Made by a program: the position numbers and the translations under genes. This document shows positions 44,301-52,158 of a DNA stretch of 64,000 bases, piece by piece. Source of the stretch: Ignavibacteria bacterium (GTDB taxonomy: Bacteria > Bacteroidota > Ignavibacteria > Tepidaquicellales > OLB5); NCBI GenBank assembly GCA_020852705.1, contig JADZAP010000042.1, forward strand, positions 58,423-122,422, written 5' to 3'. The notes under the pieces are model-generated. The model was not told where the DNA came from. It did not search any database and saw only the letters and a list, made by a program, of their open reading frames with translations. How positions within the stretch are numbered: position 1 is the first letter of the stretch; each line of letters starts with the position of its first letter.

Positions 44301-45067
44301 TTTGTTAGTGTTACAGTAGTTCCTTGAAAATCTGAAATATCAATTTTACCGCTTCTTGATCTGTTGATGATATCATTATACGCATCAAAAAATTGTCTGA
44401 AGTTCATTTGATCTGCATCCTTGATATTTGGAACTATCAACGATCTCGATCCGTCCTTTTTCTCAAGGTCAACAGCTAATCCTAAATTAACACCATTCTT
44501 TTTTAACAGATGCGGTTCACCGTTTATAACTGTAAAAGCATTGTTCATAACAGGGATTGATGCAATTGCCTGTACTATTGCCCAGCCAATTATATGAGTA
44601 AATGATATCTTCCCGCTGTTTGTTTTTTTTAAATAATTATTAATAATTAGTCTGTTTTCTTCCAGAACTTTTACCGGAATTGTCCTGAATGATGTTGCTA
44701 TTGGCATAGTGAGGCTGGTTGTCATATTTTCTATGATACGTTCACCTGCACCTTTTATCTGTATGACTTCATCACCCTGTTGAGGCTGTGGATAATTAAT
44801 TTGTACTTTAGCTGCAGTTTGACCTGTATCAAATTTAACATAGTTTCCGGATTCAACTGCTGGCTTTTTGCCTTTGGTTAATGCAGAATTTGTTACAATT
44901 TTACCGTTTGTATCTATATTTAAACTGGCAAAAAGATTTTGCCAATCATTACCCACCGAATTTGGATTGTTTACATAGCTTTCTAATAACTCCATAACAA
45001 ACCATGTGTTTACACCAAATTCTGCTAGTTTTTCACGCTGTTCTACAGAAAGATCTTCTATTTTCAT
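41363..45067 (-). CDS. kgd: Fused 2-oxoglutarate dehydrogenase E1 / succinyltransferase (Kgd type)
   Basis: Encodes 1234 residues. The N-terminal SVEQREKLAEFGVNTWFVMELLESY segment is the E1 head, then from about 95 to 330 there is an E2-type acyltransferase domain ending DHRIIQGAESG, with the active His. No lipoyl domain precedes it. The rest is the thiamine-diphosphate E1 enzyme (LGMAHRGRLNVLANIIGKDL, HGDAAIAGQG, FRRLGHNESDEP). This layout is the one known from Mycobacterium Kgd/OdhA and also occurs in other lineages. It converts 2-oxoglutarate to succinyl-CoA in the TCA cycle, working with a separate lipoyl-bearing E2. The neighbouring genes are unrelated. Confidence 0.93.
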   Translation of the reverse strand: MKIEDLSVEQREKLAEFGVNTWFVMELLESYVNNPNSVGNDWQNLFASLNIDTNGKIVTNSALTKGKKPAVESGNYVKFDTGQTAAKVQINYPQPQQGDEVIQIKGAGERIIENMTTSLTMPIATSFRTIPVKVLEENRLIINNYLKKTNSGKISFTHIIGWAIVQAIASIPVMNNAFTVINGEPHLLKKNGVNLGLAVDLEKKDGSRSLIVPNIKDADQMNFRQFFDAYNDIINRSRSGKIDISDFQGTTVTLTNPGTIGTAASQPRLMLGQGAIIATGALDYPAEYQAVTKDIITMLGISKIMNITSTYDHRIIQGAESGMFLQKIHKLLIGEEGFYDVIFADFKMPVKPVVWKLDNNPENFDGIDNLEEIEKQAKTIQLINMYRVRGHLLANLDPLKPMAKYHPELDPNSYGFTVWDYDRQFITPVLAGLRTATLREIMDILQKTYCENIGVEYMHIQDPKEKLWLQEKMEPIKNQPSFFENEKKHILFKLIQAEHFEKYIEKKYIGHKRFSLEGSETIIPVIDYLLGLAARDKVDELVLGMAHRGRLNVLANIIGKDLQEIFSEFEDIMDIDSVEGSGDVKYHLGASGVYKTIYGDEINVSVASNPSHLEFVNPVVEGIIRAKQTMMKDVERNKYIPILIHGDAAIAGQGIVTETLNLSQLRGYSTGGTIHIIINNQIGFTTSPVDARSTVYASDVAKMVQAPIFHVNGDDPEATLFVTKLAYEYRMMFHKDVVIDVYSFRRLGHNESDEPAFTQPILYKAIKNHPTVKNIYQDKLLKEKIITSADVKQMEDEIFKVMDKGYEEAHEVEAEFKADTPVRLTDAQIKVLRSHQIQQISKDDLNKVVDAITTLPQNFHIHPKLKKFIESRREFLTGDVMVDWAFAEALAFGTLLLEGIPVRLSGQDSARGTFSQRHIVLMDMETEEEIIPHNYIAPELAKIEPLDSLLSEAAVLGFEFGYSTADPLSLVLWEAQFGDFANAAQVIIDNFITASYDKWNLPSNLVMLLPHGQEGQGPEHSSARLERFLTLCAEDNITICNPSTPAQYYYLLRTQGKYKNRRPLIIMTPKSLLRLHEARSRKDEFLGGHYKLVIDDEILTNKSKVKRVIFTSGKFYYDLAKYRKENNITNTAIVRIERYYPYPSEEIKAVLKTYENAVEVFWAQEEPHNMGALIFMSYRLKRDLRELGSKMTLYGVSRDESPAPAPGSNSIFNQTQKRLLAEAFAEVKKVVDIK

Positions 45068-45415
45068 TTTAAAAAATTATTAATATACAAATTTAATTAA
45101 AATTAAAATCAACTTCACTTCATATTTTTAAACCAAAAATTATTGGCAAAGATTACTTTGCTTAGTATGAAAATTTATCATGATTATCTTTGATTTCTGT
45201 ATATTTATTCAATCATTTTTATGTAAAAATCTTTAATGTTTATGAACCAGTTTTTATTAATGTTAATTTTAATAAATTTCAAATTATTTTAACTACCGAA
45301 TATTTTTATATATATGTTAATTAATTGCTTACCTAACTTATCTTTTAAATAAATTATACTGTATTCAAAATTGTTTATTAATTGATAATTATTGCATTAA
45401 TTATTAATTTGCAGT
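45068..45415. other. Divergent intergenic region with no further features seen
   Basis: 348 AT-rich bases between the 2-oxoglutarate dehydrogenase gene (minus) and rpiB (plus). It must hold both promoters, but I see no convincing -7 box pair, repeat or small gene. Confidence 0.5.
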
Positions 45416-45868
45416 ATGAAAAAAGTAATAATTGGAGCAGACCACAGGGGATTTGGCTTAAAAGAAAAGTTGAAGGTCTTGCTTTCTAAAAATTATGATG
45501 TAATTGATGTTGGTACTAACAGTGAGCAATCTGTAGATTACCCTGATATTGCAGAGGCAGCTGTTAAAGCATTGCGCGAAAATGAAGGTTCTAAAGGTAT
45601 CTTGATTTGCAGCAGCGGAGTTGGTGCAAGTGTTGCAGCCAATAAGTTTAAAGGAATTAGAGCGGCTATTTGTCATGATGTTTATTCTGCCCATCAGGGA
45701 GTTGAAGATGATAATATGAATGTTCTATGTCTTGGAGGAGGAATAGTTGGCGATTCACTTGCTGGTGAAATAGTTATTTCATTTTTAAGCGCAGAGCTTA
45801 AAACGGAAGAAAAATATTTAAGAAGACTTGAAAAAGTAAAGAAAATAGAAGAATCACAAATGAATTAA
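45416..45868 (+). CDS. rpiB: Ribose-5-phosphate isomerase B
   Basis: Encodes 150 residues. It interconverts ribose 5-phosphate and ribulose 5-phosphate in the pentose phosphate pathway. The N-terminal GADHRGFGLKE is the phosphate/sugar-binding start of RpiB, the active cysteine lies in ILICSSGVGAS, and AANKFKGIRAAICHDVYSA plus DDNMNVLCLGGGIVG follow the family. It is convergent with aat (3 bases apart). Confidence 0.93.
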   Translation: MKKVIIGADHRGFGLKEKLKVLLSKNYDVIDVGTNSEQSVDYPDIAEAAVKALRENEGSKGILICSSGVGASVAANKFKGIRAAICHDVYSAHQGVEDDNMNVLCLGGGIVGDSLAGEIVISFLSAELKTEEKYLRRLEKVKKIEESQMN

Positions 45869-45871
45869 TAT

Positions 45872-46483
45872 TCAATGCTTAAATTTACATTTTCTTTCCA
45901 TAGCCCGTCCAAGAATTTCTAGATATGACCGTTTTGATATCTCTATCGCCCCAAACTTTTCAAAGTGCGGGGTCATCATTTGAATATCAAATAGTATATA
46001 TTTATTCTTTTTTAAAAGTTCAAATAGTTTAACTACGCATACCTTTGAGGCATTATTTTTTTTAAAGAACATTGATTCACCAAAAAATGCCCCCTTATAT
46101 GATACTCCGTATAAACCACCTGCAAGCATACCGTCAAACCAGGCTTCAACAGAGTGGGCATACCCCCGGTAATGCAGTTCTGTAAATGCATTCATTATCA
46201 GTTCATTTATCCAAGTATTTTCGCGATTAGCACACTCAATAATTACCTTTTCAAAAGATGTATCAATTTTTATTTCAAATATTTCCTTATTTAAAACCTG
46301 TTTAAGTGAACGTGAAATATTTAAAAAGTTTGTTTCAAGCTCAATTGGAATAATTGCCCTTGGTGATGCTTCATACCATGCAATGCTGCCATCAGGTTCT
46401 CCCATGGGGAAAATGCCCATCGCATAACCGTTTAACACCTGTGACCAGTGAAGAATTTCATATTTATATTTCGCAGGGCGCAA
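45872..46483 (-). CDS. aat: Leucyl/phenylalanyl-tRNA-protein transferase
   Basis: Encodes 203 residues. It adds Leu or Phe to proteins starting with Lys or Arg, marking them for ClpAP via ClpS. The signatures NGYAMGIFPMGEPDGSIAWYEASPRAIIP and AHSVEAWFDGMLAGGLYGVSYKGAFFGESMF are the family core. It lies 20 bases downstream of clpS, which recognises its products, so the two form an N-degron operon. Confidence 0.95.
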   Translation of the reverse strand: MRPAKYKYEILHWSQVLNGYAMGIFPMGEPDGSIAWYEASPRAIIPIELETNFLNISRSLKQVLNKEIFEIKIDTSFEKVIIECANRENTWINELIMNAFTELHYRGYAHSVEAWFDGMLAGGLYGVSYKGAFFGESMFFKKNNASKVCVVKLFELLKKNKYILFDIQMMTPHFEKFGAIEISKRSYLEILGRAMERKCKFKH

Positions 46484-46503
46484 GTCTTCTTTATTAAATT
46501 TTA

Positions 46504-46785
46504 TTAAGCATTCACTTCAATGGATGTTCTTAGTGCAATTTCTTCAAGAATTGCCTGAGCTTTAAGGCATTTTTCAAGTTCACCGCTCAGTACAGCTGCT
46601 CTTCCTTTGTTATGTGCTTCCATTGTAATTAACTCTGCCTTGTCATATCCGCAGTCTGCAGCTAACATTACCTGATTAATTACTTCGTCAAAATCATGAT
46701 GCGAATCATTGAAAAGTATCAGTGTAAAACCTGCCAAAGAGGTATCAATATCTGTGGGTTCAGTTATCTCTTTTATTTGCTGCAT
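46504..46785 (-). CDS. clpS: ClpS adaptor protein
   Basis: Encodes 93 residues. ClpS hands N-degron substrates to ClpAP or ClpCP. LILFNDSHHDFDEVINQVMLAADCGYDKAELITMEAHNKGRAAV is the conserved core; the HNKGRA segment corresponds to the conserved hydrophobic-pocket region (HxxGxA). It is 20 bases upstream of aat, and the pairing of the two supports both calls. Confidence 0.93.
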   Translation of the reverse strand: MQQIKEITEPTDIDTSLAGFTLILFNDSHHDFDEVINQVMLAADCGYDKAELITMEAHNKGRAAVLSGELEKCLKAQAILEEIALRTSIEVNA

Positions 46786-46822
46786 ATTTAAATAAGTATC
46801 CTAAAGTTTATTGGATAAATTA

Positions 46823-48367
46823 TTAATTCCAGTCTCCTTCAAAATCATACGTTGAGCTTGCACCTTCCCTGGTTGACCTATTGAATAACATTGCCCCTAC
46901 CATATCCTTGTATGATACTCCATCTTCCATTTCATCTCTGGCAATCTTTGAGTTATTATAAAGCCCCTCAAGCATAAACTCCATAAGTGACGCTAACTCC
47001 TGATCATTTTCTACTGTCTTAATGTATTTTTTAACAGTTTTTTCTAATCCTTCAACTTTTTTCAGAGTATCAAAATATTCATTAAATTTCATATTATCAT
47101 TAAGCTCTATGTAGTTCCCCTTTTCAAACCAAGAAATTATCTCTGAATAAGGATCAACAATTCGCTGGTCTTTATGATCGTTCTGGCGTCTTTTCTTTCC
47201 AAGCGGATCAGGAAAATATTTTTTGAAAACTTCTCTTACTGCCTTACCAATTAATGCTTTACTTACTTTGATGGCTCCTTCCTGTTCACCTTCAAATACA
47301 AGTTCAATCTTTCCTGTCATACCGGGCAAAACTGAATGCAAATCTGTTATCCTAGGAAATATGGTTGTTTCGTTGTTAAGTATTGAACGTCTTTCAGCAT
47401 TGCTTACCAGATTTTCTATTGCTGAAATCGTCATTCTTGCACTTACCCCGGATTTTTGTTCTACAAACTCGCTCTTGCGTGCTTCTTGTGCTGTTGACTC
47501 GATAATTTCCTTCATATAGTAAGGTACTATTACTTCACTATCTTGACTTCTTTTCAGCCAGCTTTGTGATTCCGTTATTTTAATTCCATCTTCAATGTTT
47601 TTTGGATAGTGTGTAATTATCTGTGAGTCAATCCTGTCTTTTAACGGTGTAATAATATTCCCTCTGTTAGTATAATCTTCAGGATTTGCAGTATATACTA
47701 TAAATATATCCAACGGGAACCGGATATTGAATCCACGAATCTGAATATCGCGTTCCTGCATTATATTAAGCAATCCAACCTGAATTCTTGGCTGCAGGTC
47801 AGGAAGCTCATTAATCGCAAAAATTCCGCGGTTCGTTCTTGGCACAATACCAAAATGTATTGCACCCTGATGTGAATAATGCAGCCGCTGTGTAGCTGCT
47901 TTAATAGGATCAATATCTCCAATCAGGTCTGCTATGGTTACATCCGGTGTAGCAAGCTTTTCGCCAAATCTTCTCTCTCTTGGTATCCATTCTATTTCAG
48001 TATTATCACCATAATCATTTACTGCATCAACTGCAAATTTTGAAATAGGATTAAACGGGTTATCATTAATTTCAGACCCCTTTATAATCGGAGTAAACTC
48101 ATCAAGCAATTCAATCAGCATTCTTGCCATCATTGTTTTTGCTTGACCTCTTAACCCAAGAAATATAATATCATGTTTTGCCAGAATTGCATTTACAACT
48201 TGAGGAATAACAGTCTTTTCATATCCAATTATACCTGTAAATATCTCTTCTCTTTTACTTAATTTAGAAATTAGATTTTTTCTCAATTCATCTTTAACTG
48301 GAAGTACTTTATAGCCTGTTCTTTTCAGTCCGCCTATTGTTTCCTGAAAATCCTGAAACTTTGTCAT
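46823..48367 (-). CDS. MoxR/magnesium-chelatase (ChlI)-like AAA+ ATPase
   Basis: Encodes 514 residues. Walker A is GLRGQAKT (about 73-80) and Walker B-like sequence is GIFAINELPDL; FNIRFPLDIFIVYTANPEDYTNRG is the sensor-1 region, and PLKDRIDSQI follows. This is the AAA+ clade of BchI/ChlI and MoxR. Those ATPases usually have a VWA-domain partner gene next to them; here none is adjacent. The C-terminal 130 residues are helical and unrecognised. Probably a remodelling ATPase; substrate unknown. Confidence 0.85.
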   Translation of the reverse strand: MTKFQDFQETIGGLKRTGYKVLPVKDELRKNLISKLSKREEIFTGIIGYEKTVIPQVVNAILAKHDIIFLGLRGQAKTMMARMLIELLDEFTPIIKGSEINDNPFNPISKFAVDAVNDYGDNTEIEWIPRERRFGEKLATPDVTIADLIGDIDPIKAATQRLHYSHQGAIHFGIVPRTNRGIFAINELPDLQPRIQVGLLNIMQERDIQIRGFNIRFPLDIFIVYTANPEDYTNRGNIITPLKDRIDSQIITHYPKNIEDGIKITESQSWLKRSQDSEVIVPYYMKEIIESTAQEARKSEFVEQKSGVSARMTISAIENLVSNAERRSILNNETTIFPRITDLHSVLPGMTGKIELVFEGEQEGAIKVSKALIGKAVREVFKKYFPDPLGKKRRQNDHKDQRIVDPYSEIISWFEKGNYIELNDNMKFNEYFDTLKKVEGLEKTVKKYIKTVENDQELASLMEFMLEGLYNNSKIARDEMEDGVSYKDMVGAMLFNRSTREGASSTYDFEGDWN

Positions 48368-48512
48368 TTATCTTTTCTTTCTGATTGTGTTTTTAAAAGT
48401 TAACAAAATTATTAATCTAAATCAATTTCATAATAAAACAATAAGATTTTAAAATTAAATATAATTTTTTTTATTTAAAATTATTACTTTAAACATCCAT
48501 AAATAAAAAAAA

Positions 48513-48534
48513 GGATGGCACAGAGTCCATCCTG
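48513..48534 (-). terminator. Intrinsic terminator of the CBS gene
   Basis: AGGATGG and CCATCCT form a 7-bp stem, with a T-run after it on the minus strand, 25 bases after the CBS gene stop. Confidence 0.8.
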
Positions 48535-48558
48535 ATTTAATTTATTTTAAAAAAGTAT

Positions 48559-48990
48559 TTATTTATAATAATATATATAGGTATTTAGATTTTCAATTTC
48601 CTGTTTCTTATCTTCAGCATCTTCTGTCATCAGGTCACGCAAAGAAATCATACCTATAAGTTTATCACCATCCCGCACAGGCATGTGTCTTATATTTTCC
48701 TGCTGCATTATCTGCATACAGTCATTATATGAATCATGTGCTTCCATTAAAATAACTCCTCTTGTCATAACATCATCTATCTTTGTAATTTCCATATTCA
48801 TTCTTTTAGAGGCACAGCGTATCATCAGGTCTCGCTCTGAAAATATTCCCCTTAGCTTGCCTCCATCATCAAGCACAGGCACAGCTCCCACATTATTTTT
48901 AGCCATTATTCCAACAACATCATAAACTGTCATTCCGGTGTTTACAAAAAACATTTCCTTTTGGTTGCAGATATCACGAAGTGATTTCAT
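48559..48990 (-). CDS. CBS-domain pair protein
   Basis: Encodes 143 residues containing two CBS motifs: VYDVVGIMAKNNVGAVPVLDDGGKLRGIFSERDLM and SYNDCMQIMQQENIRHMPVRDGDKLIGMISLRDLM. Such pairs bind adenine nucleotides and usually regulate another protein, but here no fused enzyme is present. The gene stands alone with a terminator, so the partner is not evident. Confidence 0.88.
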   Translation of the reverse strand: MKSLRDICNQKEMFFVNTGMTVYDVVGIMAKNNVGAVPVLDDGGKLRGIFSERDLMIRCASKRMNMEITKIDDVMTRGVILMEAHDSYNDCMQIMQQENIRHMPVRDGDKLIGMISLRDLMTEDAEDKKQEIENLNTYIYYYK

Positions 48991-49373
48991 GTTGAAACTC
49001 CTTTCAGGGCACTAAGCCTTAAAAAAAAGCTGCAGCTTAATAAATATTTCACTGCATTTATGGAATTGGTAGTCATATAAAATAATAAATATTATCCGAT
49101 AATGCAACTTGTATAATTTTTCACCTTAAAAATGTGCTAATTTTACAATAAGAGTTAGATTTAAGATTTAGCAAAAATTTACTAAAAACACACTTTTTAT
49201 CAATTTTTTAACTCATAAGGTAAATCAGAATATTCTAGATCTTTTTAATTCATTTTCAATAATTTACATCTTTTAAGAAATATTACATTTTTCTAAAATT
49301 TTAATTTTTATAATTGGCAAATTAAAATTTCATCAATTCTTAAAATGATTCTATTTAATCGAATTCAATAATA
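48991..49373. other. Intergenic region, nothing further seen
   Basis: 383 AT-rich bases between the CBS gene and the small membrane protein at 49374, both on the minus strand. I see no open frame, repeat or hairpin with clear support; it may contain the promoter of the CBS gene. Confidence 0.5.
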
Positions 49374-49763
49374 TTAAATATCTCTTTTTGTTTCTGCTTT
49401 TGCAGCTGGAGTATCGGCTACTCCTTCCTCTGTATCTATAAATGCAAAACGTGATCTGCATTTAGTTTTGAACTTTTCCTTTTCTTCAGGAGTCATTGCT
49501 TCATATTTAGCTCTAAGTTTCTGCTTCCATATTTCATCCGGGAAATGAGAGCGGTGCCTTCCGTACCCTTTTCCAAATGATCCAAAAAGAATTTTTGCAA
49601 GTACAAGAATTCCTAATGACTGCCAATAATTAATAAACGGACCATTGAAAATATCAGGAATAAGTACATTCCATAACAGCATAACAATTACGCTGGTAAT
49701 AGCAAAGATAATGATCATTTTAAGTAAAAATAATGGACCTCTGATAAATTTTCTGTGTTTCAT
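49374..49763 (-). CDS. Small two-helix membrane protein next to an ECF sigma factor
   Basis: Encodes 129 residues with two membrane helices (LLKMIIIFAITSVIVMLLW and YWQSLGILVLAKILFG), a GKGYGRHRSHF loop and a charged helical tail (FPDEIWKQKLRAKYEAMTPEEKEKFK). The arrangement of sigma factor then small membrane protein is common in Bacteroidota. It may act in the signalling path of the sigma factor but has no anti-sigma signature that I recognise. Confidence 0.7.
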   Translation of the reverse strand: MKHRKFIRGPLFLLKMIIIFAITSVIVMLLWNVLIPDIFNGPFINYWQSLGILVLAKILFGSFGKGYGRHRSHFPDEIWKQKLRAKYEAMTPEEKEKFKTKCRSRFAFIDTEEGVADTPAAKAETKRDI

Positions 49764-49801
49764 ATATGTAGTAATCTGAATTTTCTTAAAAAAATTTTGA
49801 A

Positions 49802-50431
49802 TTATATTTCGGTTATTTCATTATAAAGCTCTTTAAGTTCTTCACGCAGGTATAGCTCAGCATATCTCTTTCTCGAAAGCAGCGTGTTTATTCCGGTACC
49901 TGTAATCTCAGAAATTTCCTTATAGCTTTTACCTTCCAACTCATGCATAATAAATACCTCCCGCTGTTTTTTCGGTAATTTGTTCAGCAGATCTTCCAGC
50001 ATTGGCCAGAATTCCCGCCGGTTATACAGTATATCAGCAGATTGTGTATCTTTAAATGCTTCATCTTCATACCTGAATGAATTATTCTCGCTGTCATCAA
50101 AAATTGTTTCGTTCATCCTGTCAAGCGAAACAGGTTTTATCTTTCTGTACCAATCTATAATTTTATTTGATGCAGCTCTAAATAGCCAAGCAGCTGTTTT
50201 TTCTATTGGATCTTCACGCATTGTCTTAGTGAACTGGAAGAAAACATCCTGAAATATATCTTCAGCATCAGTTTCAACAGCAACTCTCCTCTTAATAAAA
50301 CCCAGCAAACGCGGTCCTTCTCGCTCAATAATATCCTTCAAAAATATATTTTCTCTTGTCTGCTTGTCTTTCAATTGATTATCTTTAACAAATTTACTTA
50401 ACACATGCTCTTTTGAAATTGCAATTTCCAT
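49802..50431 (-). CDS. ECF-type RNA polymerase sigma factor
   Basis: Encodes 209 residues. Region 2 is LLGFIKRRVAVETDAEDIFQDVFFQFTKTM...WLFRAASNKIIDWYRK; region 4 is LLNKLPKKQREVFIMHELEGKSYKEISEITGTGINTLLSRKRYA, the helix-turn-helix that reads the -35. Regions 1 and 3 are lacking, which makes it an ECF factor. It lies upstream of the membrane protein gene by 38 bases and likely forms an operon with it. The signal it responds to is not evident. Confidence 0.9.
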   Translation of the reverse strand: MEIAISKEHVLSKFVKDNQLKDKQTRENIFLKDIIEREGPRLLGFIKRRVAVETDAEDIFQDVFFQFTKTMREDPIEKTAAWLFRAASNKIIDWYRKIKPVSLDRMNETIFDDSENNSFRYEDEAFKDTQSADILYNRREFWPMLEDLLNKLPKKQREVFIMHELEGKSYKEISEITGTGINTLLSRKRYAELYLREELKELYNEITEI

Positions 50432-50638
50432 TTGCTATTTTTTTTCTGCTGTTTACACATTCTTAACTGTATATTTTTAGACGCTCCTAATGTTAAAATA
50501 TTTTAACCCGTTAAAATAATGTTTTCAATTACTAAAATCTTTAAATTAACTATATATTATCTGAACAATTATATCCCTTTAAATGTTGAGAGAATAAATG
50601 TAATTTTGTAAAAATTTAAAGATTTTAAAGTAAGTTAA

Positions 50639-51643
50639 TTGCAGGAAAATACTCAATACTCCAATTTCAAGGAACCCCAACTTGAAAATTACATCCAAAA
50701 AACAAAAAAGAAAAAATTTGGAATTTGGATTAACATTACACTCTTTATTTTAACCTGCATTACTGTTACTTTTGCTGGTGTTTACTGGCTGGGTAAAGAT
50801 CCTTACGAAATTAGTAATTTTCACCTCGGGGTTACGTATGCTGTTTTAATAATACTTTTCTTATCATTCCATGAATTTGGTCATTACTTTGCTGCAAAAT
50901 ATCACAAAGTAGATGTTACTCTTCCTTTTTACATTCCGATGCCTTTTCCGGATTTGCTTAATCCGTTTGGTACTATGGGTGCTGTAATTAGAATTCGTGA
51001 ACCTATTAAATCACGAAAGGCATTGTTTGATATTGGGATTGCCGGACCGATTGCAGGATTTATAATTGCCTCAGCAAGTATAATTTATGGGTTATTAACG
51101 CTTCCTGCTGTTGAATATTTATATAATATTCATCCTGAATATGCAGTAACGGGTATTCCTCCTGAAAGCGGCTTAACTTTTGCTAATACATTGTTGTATT
51201 CACTCTTAAAAAATATTCTTCCGTTACCCGTTAATTCATTTATTCCGCCCATGAATGAAATATATCATTACCCGTTTCTTTGTGCCGGATGGTTTGGCTT
51301 GTTTGTTACTTCTTTAAATTTAATGCCGGTGGGTCAGCTTGATGGAGGTCATATTTCATACGCTCTTCTTGGAAACTCTCATAAAGTTATTGCGAAAATA
51401 TTTTTTATCCTGCTTGCGGTTATGTCGCTAATCGGACTTTCAAATGAACTTGGCTATACTAACTTAATACATTATGGTTCACTGATGTGGGCAGTTTGGG
51501 TAATTCTAATTTTATTTGTAATTAAAATCCAGCATCCACCTATTAATGACATGCAAGAACTTGGTATTGGCAGAAAATTGCTTGGAGTATTTGCATTATT
51601 TATGTTTGTATGCTCATTTACTCCAGCTCCCATAACTATTTGA
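50639..51643 (+). CDS. Site-2 protease family metalloprotease (M50)
   Basis: Encodes 334 residues with six or so membrane helices. HEFGH (HExxH) in LSFHEFGHYFAAKYHK and the third ligand motif LNLMPVGQLDGGH mark an intramembrane zinc protease of family M50, which cleaves transmembrane segments of anti-sigma factors or other substrates. The start is TTG; no ATG lies before the HExxH motif in frame. Its proximity to an ECF sigma gene (diverging from it, about 200 bases away) may be relevant, but the substrate is unknown. Confidence 0.87.
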   Translation: MQENTQYSNFKEPQLENYIQKTKKKKFGIWINITLFILTCITVTFAGVYWLGKDPYEISNFHLGVTYAVLIILFLSFHEFGHYFAAKYHKVDVTLPFYIPMPFPDLLNPFGTMGAVIRIREPIKSRKALFDIGIAGPIAGFIIASASIIYGLLTLPAVEYLYNIHPEYAVTGIPPESGLTFANTLLYSLLKNILPLPVNSFIPPMNEIYHYPFLCAGWFGLFVTSLNLMPVGQLDGGHISYALLGNSHKVIAKIFFILLAVMSLIGLSNELGYTNLIHYGSLMWAVWVILILFVIKIQHPPINDMQELGIGRKLLGVFALFMFVCSFTPAPITI

Positions 51644-51657
51644 TCATTCATCATTTA

Positions 51658-52158
51658 TTACTCTTCGGTAAGTTTCATGTTTTCTGAATTAAGGAACCAT
51701 TTAAAAACACCTTTTTCTGTTGAAGGCTCATAACTTATATTACAGACACTTGAATTCTTAAAATTAAACTGCAAATCTTTAACCGGGTTATCTTTGATAA
51801 GTCCAATAGTAAAATTATTAACATCCGGGGCATGACCAAAAATACCAACGTTGCTGTAATGTGAGTGCCTCTTAAGCAGCTGCTGAAAGCGGGTAAATGA
51901 ACTTCCGCCAATTAGCTCAATTGCTGTTTTAATTTCATCATCATATTTTAACACCGCTGCAAAAACTTCAGCAGTTTGCACAGCTCGCACTAAAGGACTG
52001 GAAATAATAATATCGGGCTTAACTTTCATATCTTTCAGTTTTTGAGCAACTATACGGCAGTGATTTCTGCCATGAATAGATAAATACCGGTAACCATCAT
52101 CTGCAACTTCTGCATCAAGTTCAGCAGTTAAACCATGCCTTACTATATATACGTTCAT
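51658..52158 (-). CDS. SixA-like histidine phosphatase
   Basis: Encodes 166 residues. The RHG motif in YIVRHGLTA opens the phosphatase domain; a second arginine/histidine pair occurs at SSPLVRAVQTAEVF and FGHAPDVNNF. This matches the SixA branch, which removes phosphate from histidine on phospho-relay proteins. It ends 14 bases from the site-2 protease gene (convergent) and overlaps mtaB by one base. Confidence 0.85.
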   Translation of the reverse strand: MNVYIVRHGLTAELDAEVADDGYRYLSIHGRNHCRIVAQKLKDMKVKPDIIISSPLVRAVQTAEVFAAVLKYDDEIKTAIELIGGSSFTRFQQLLKRHSHYSNVGIFGHAPDVNNFTIGLIKDNPVKDLQFNFKNSSVCNISYEPSTEKGVFKWFLNSENMKLTEE

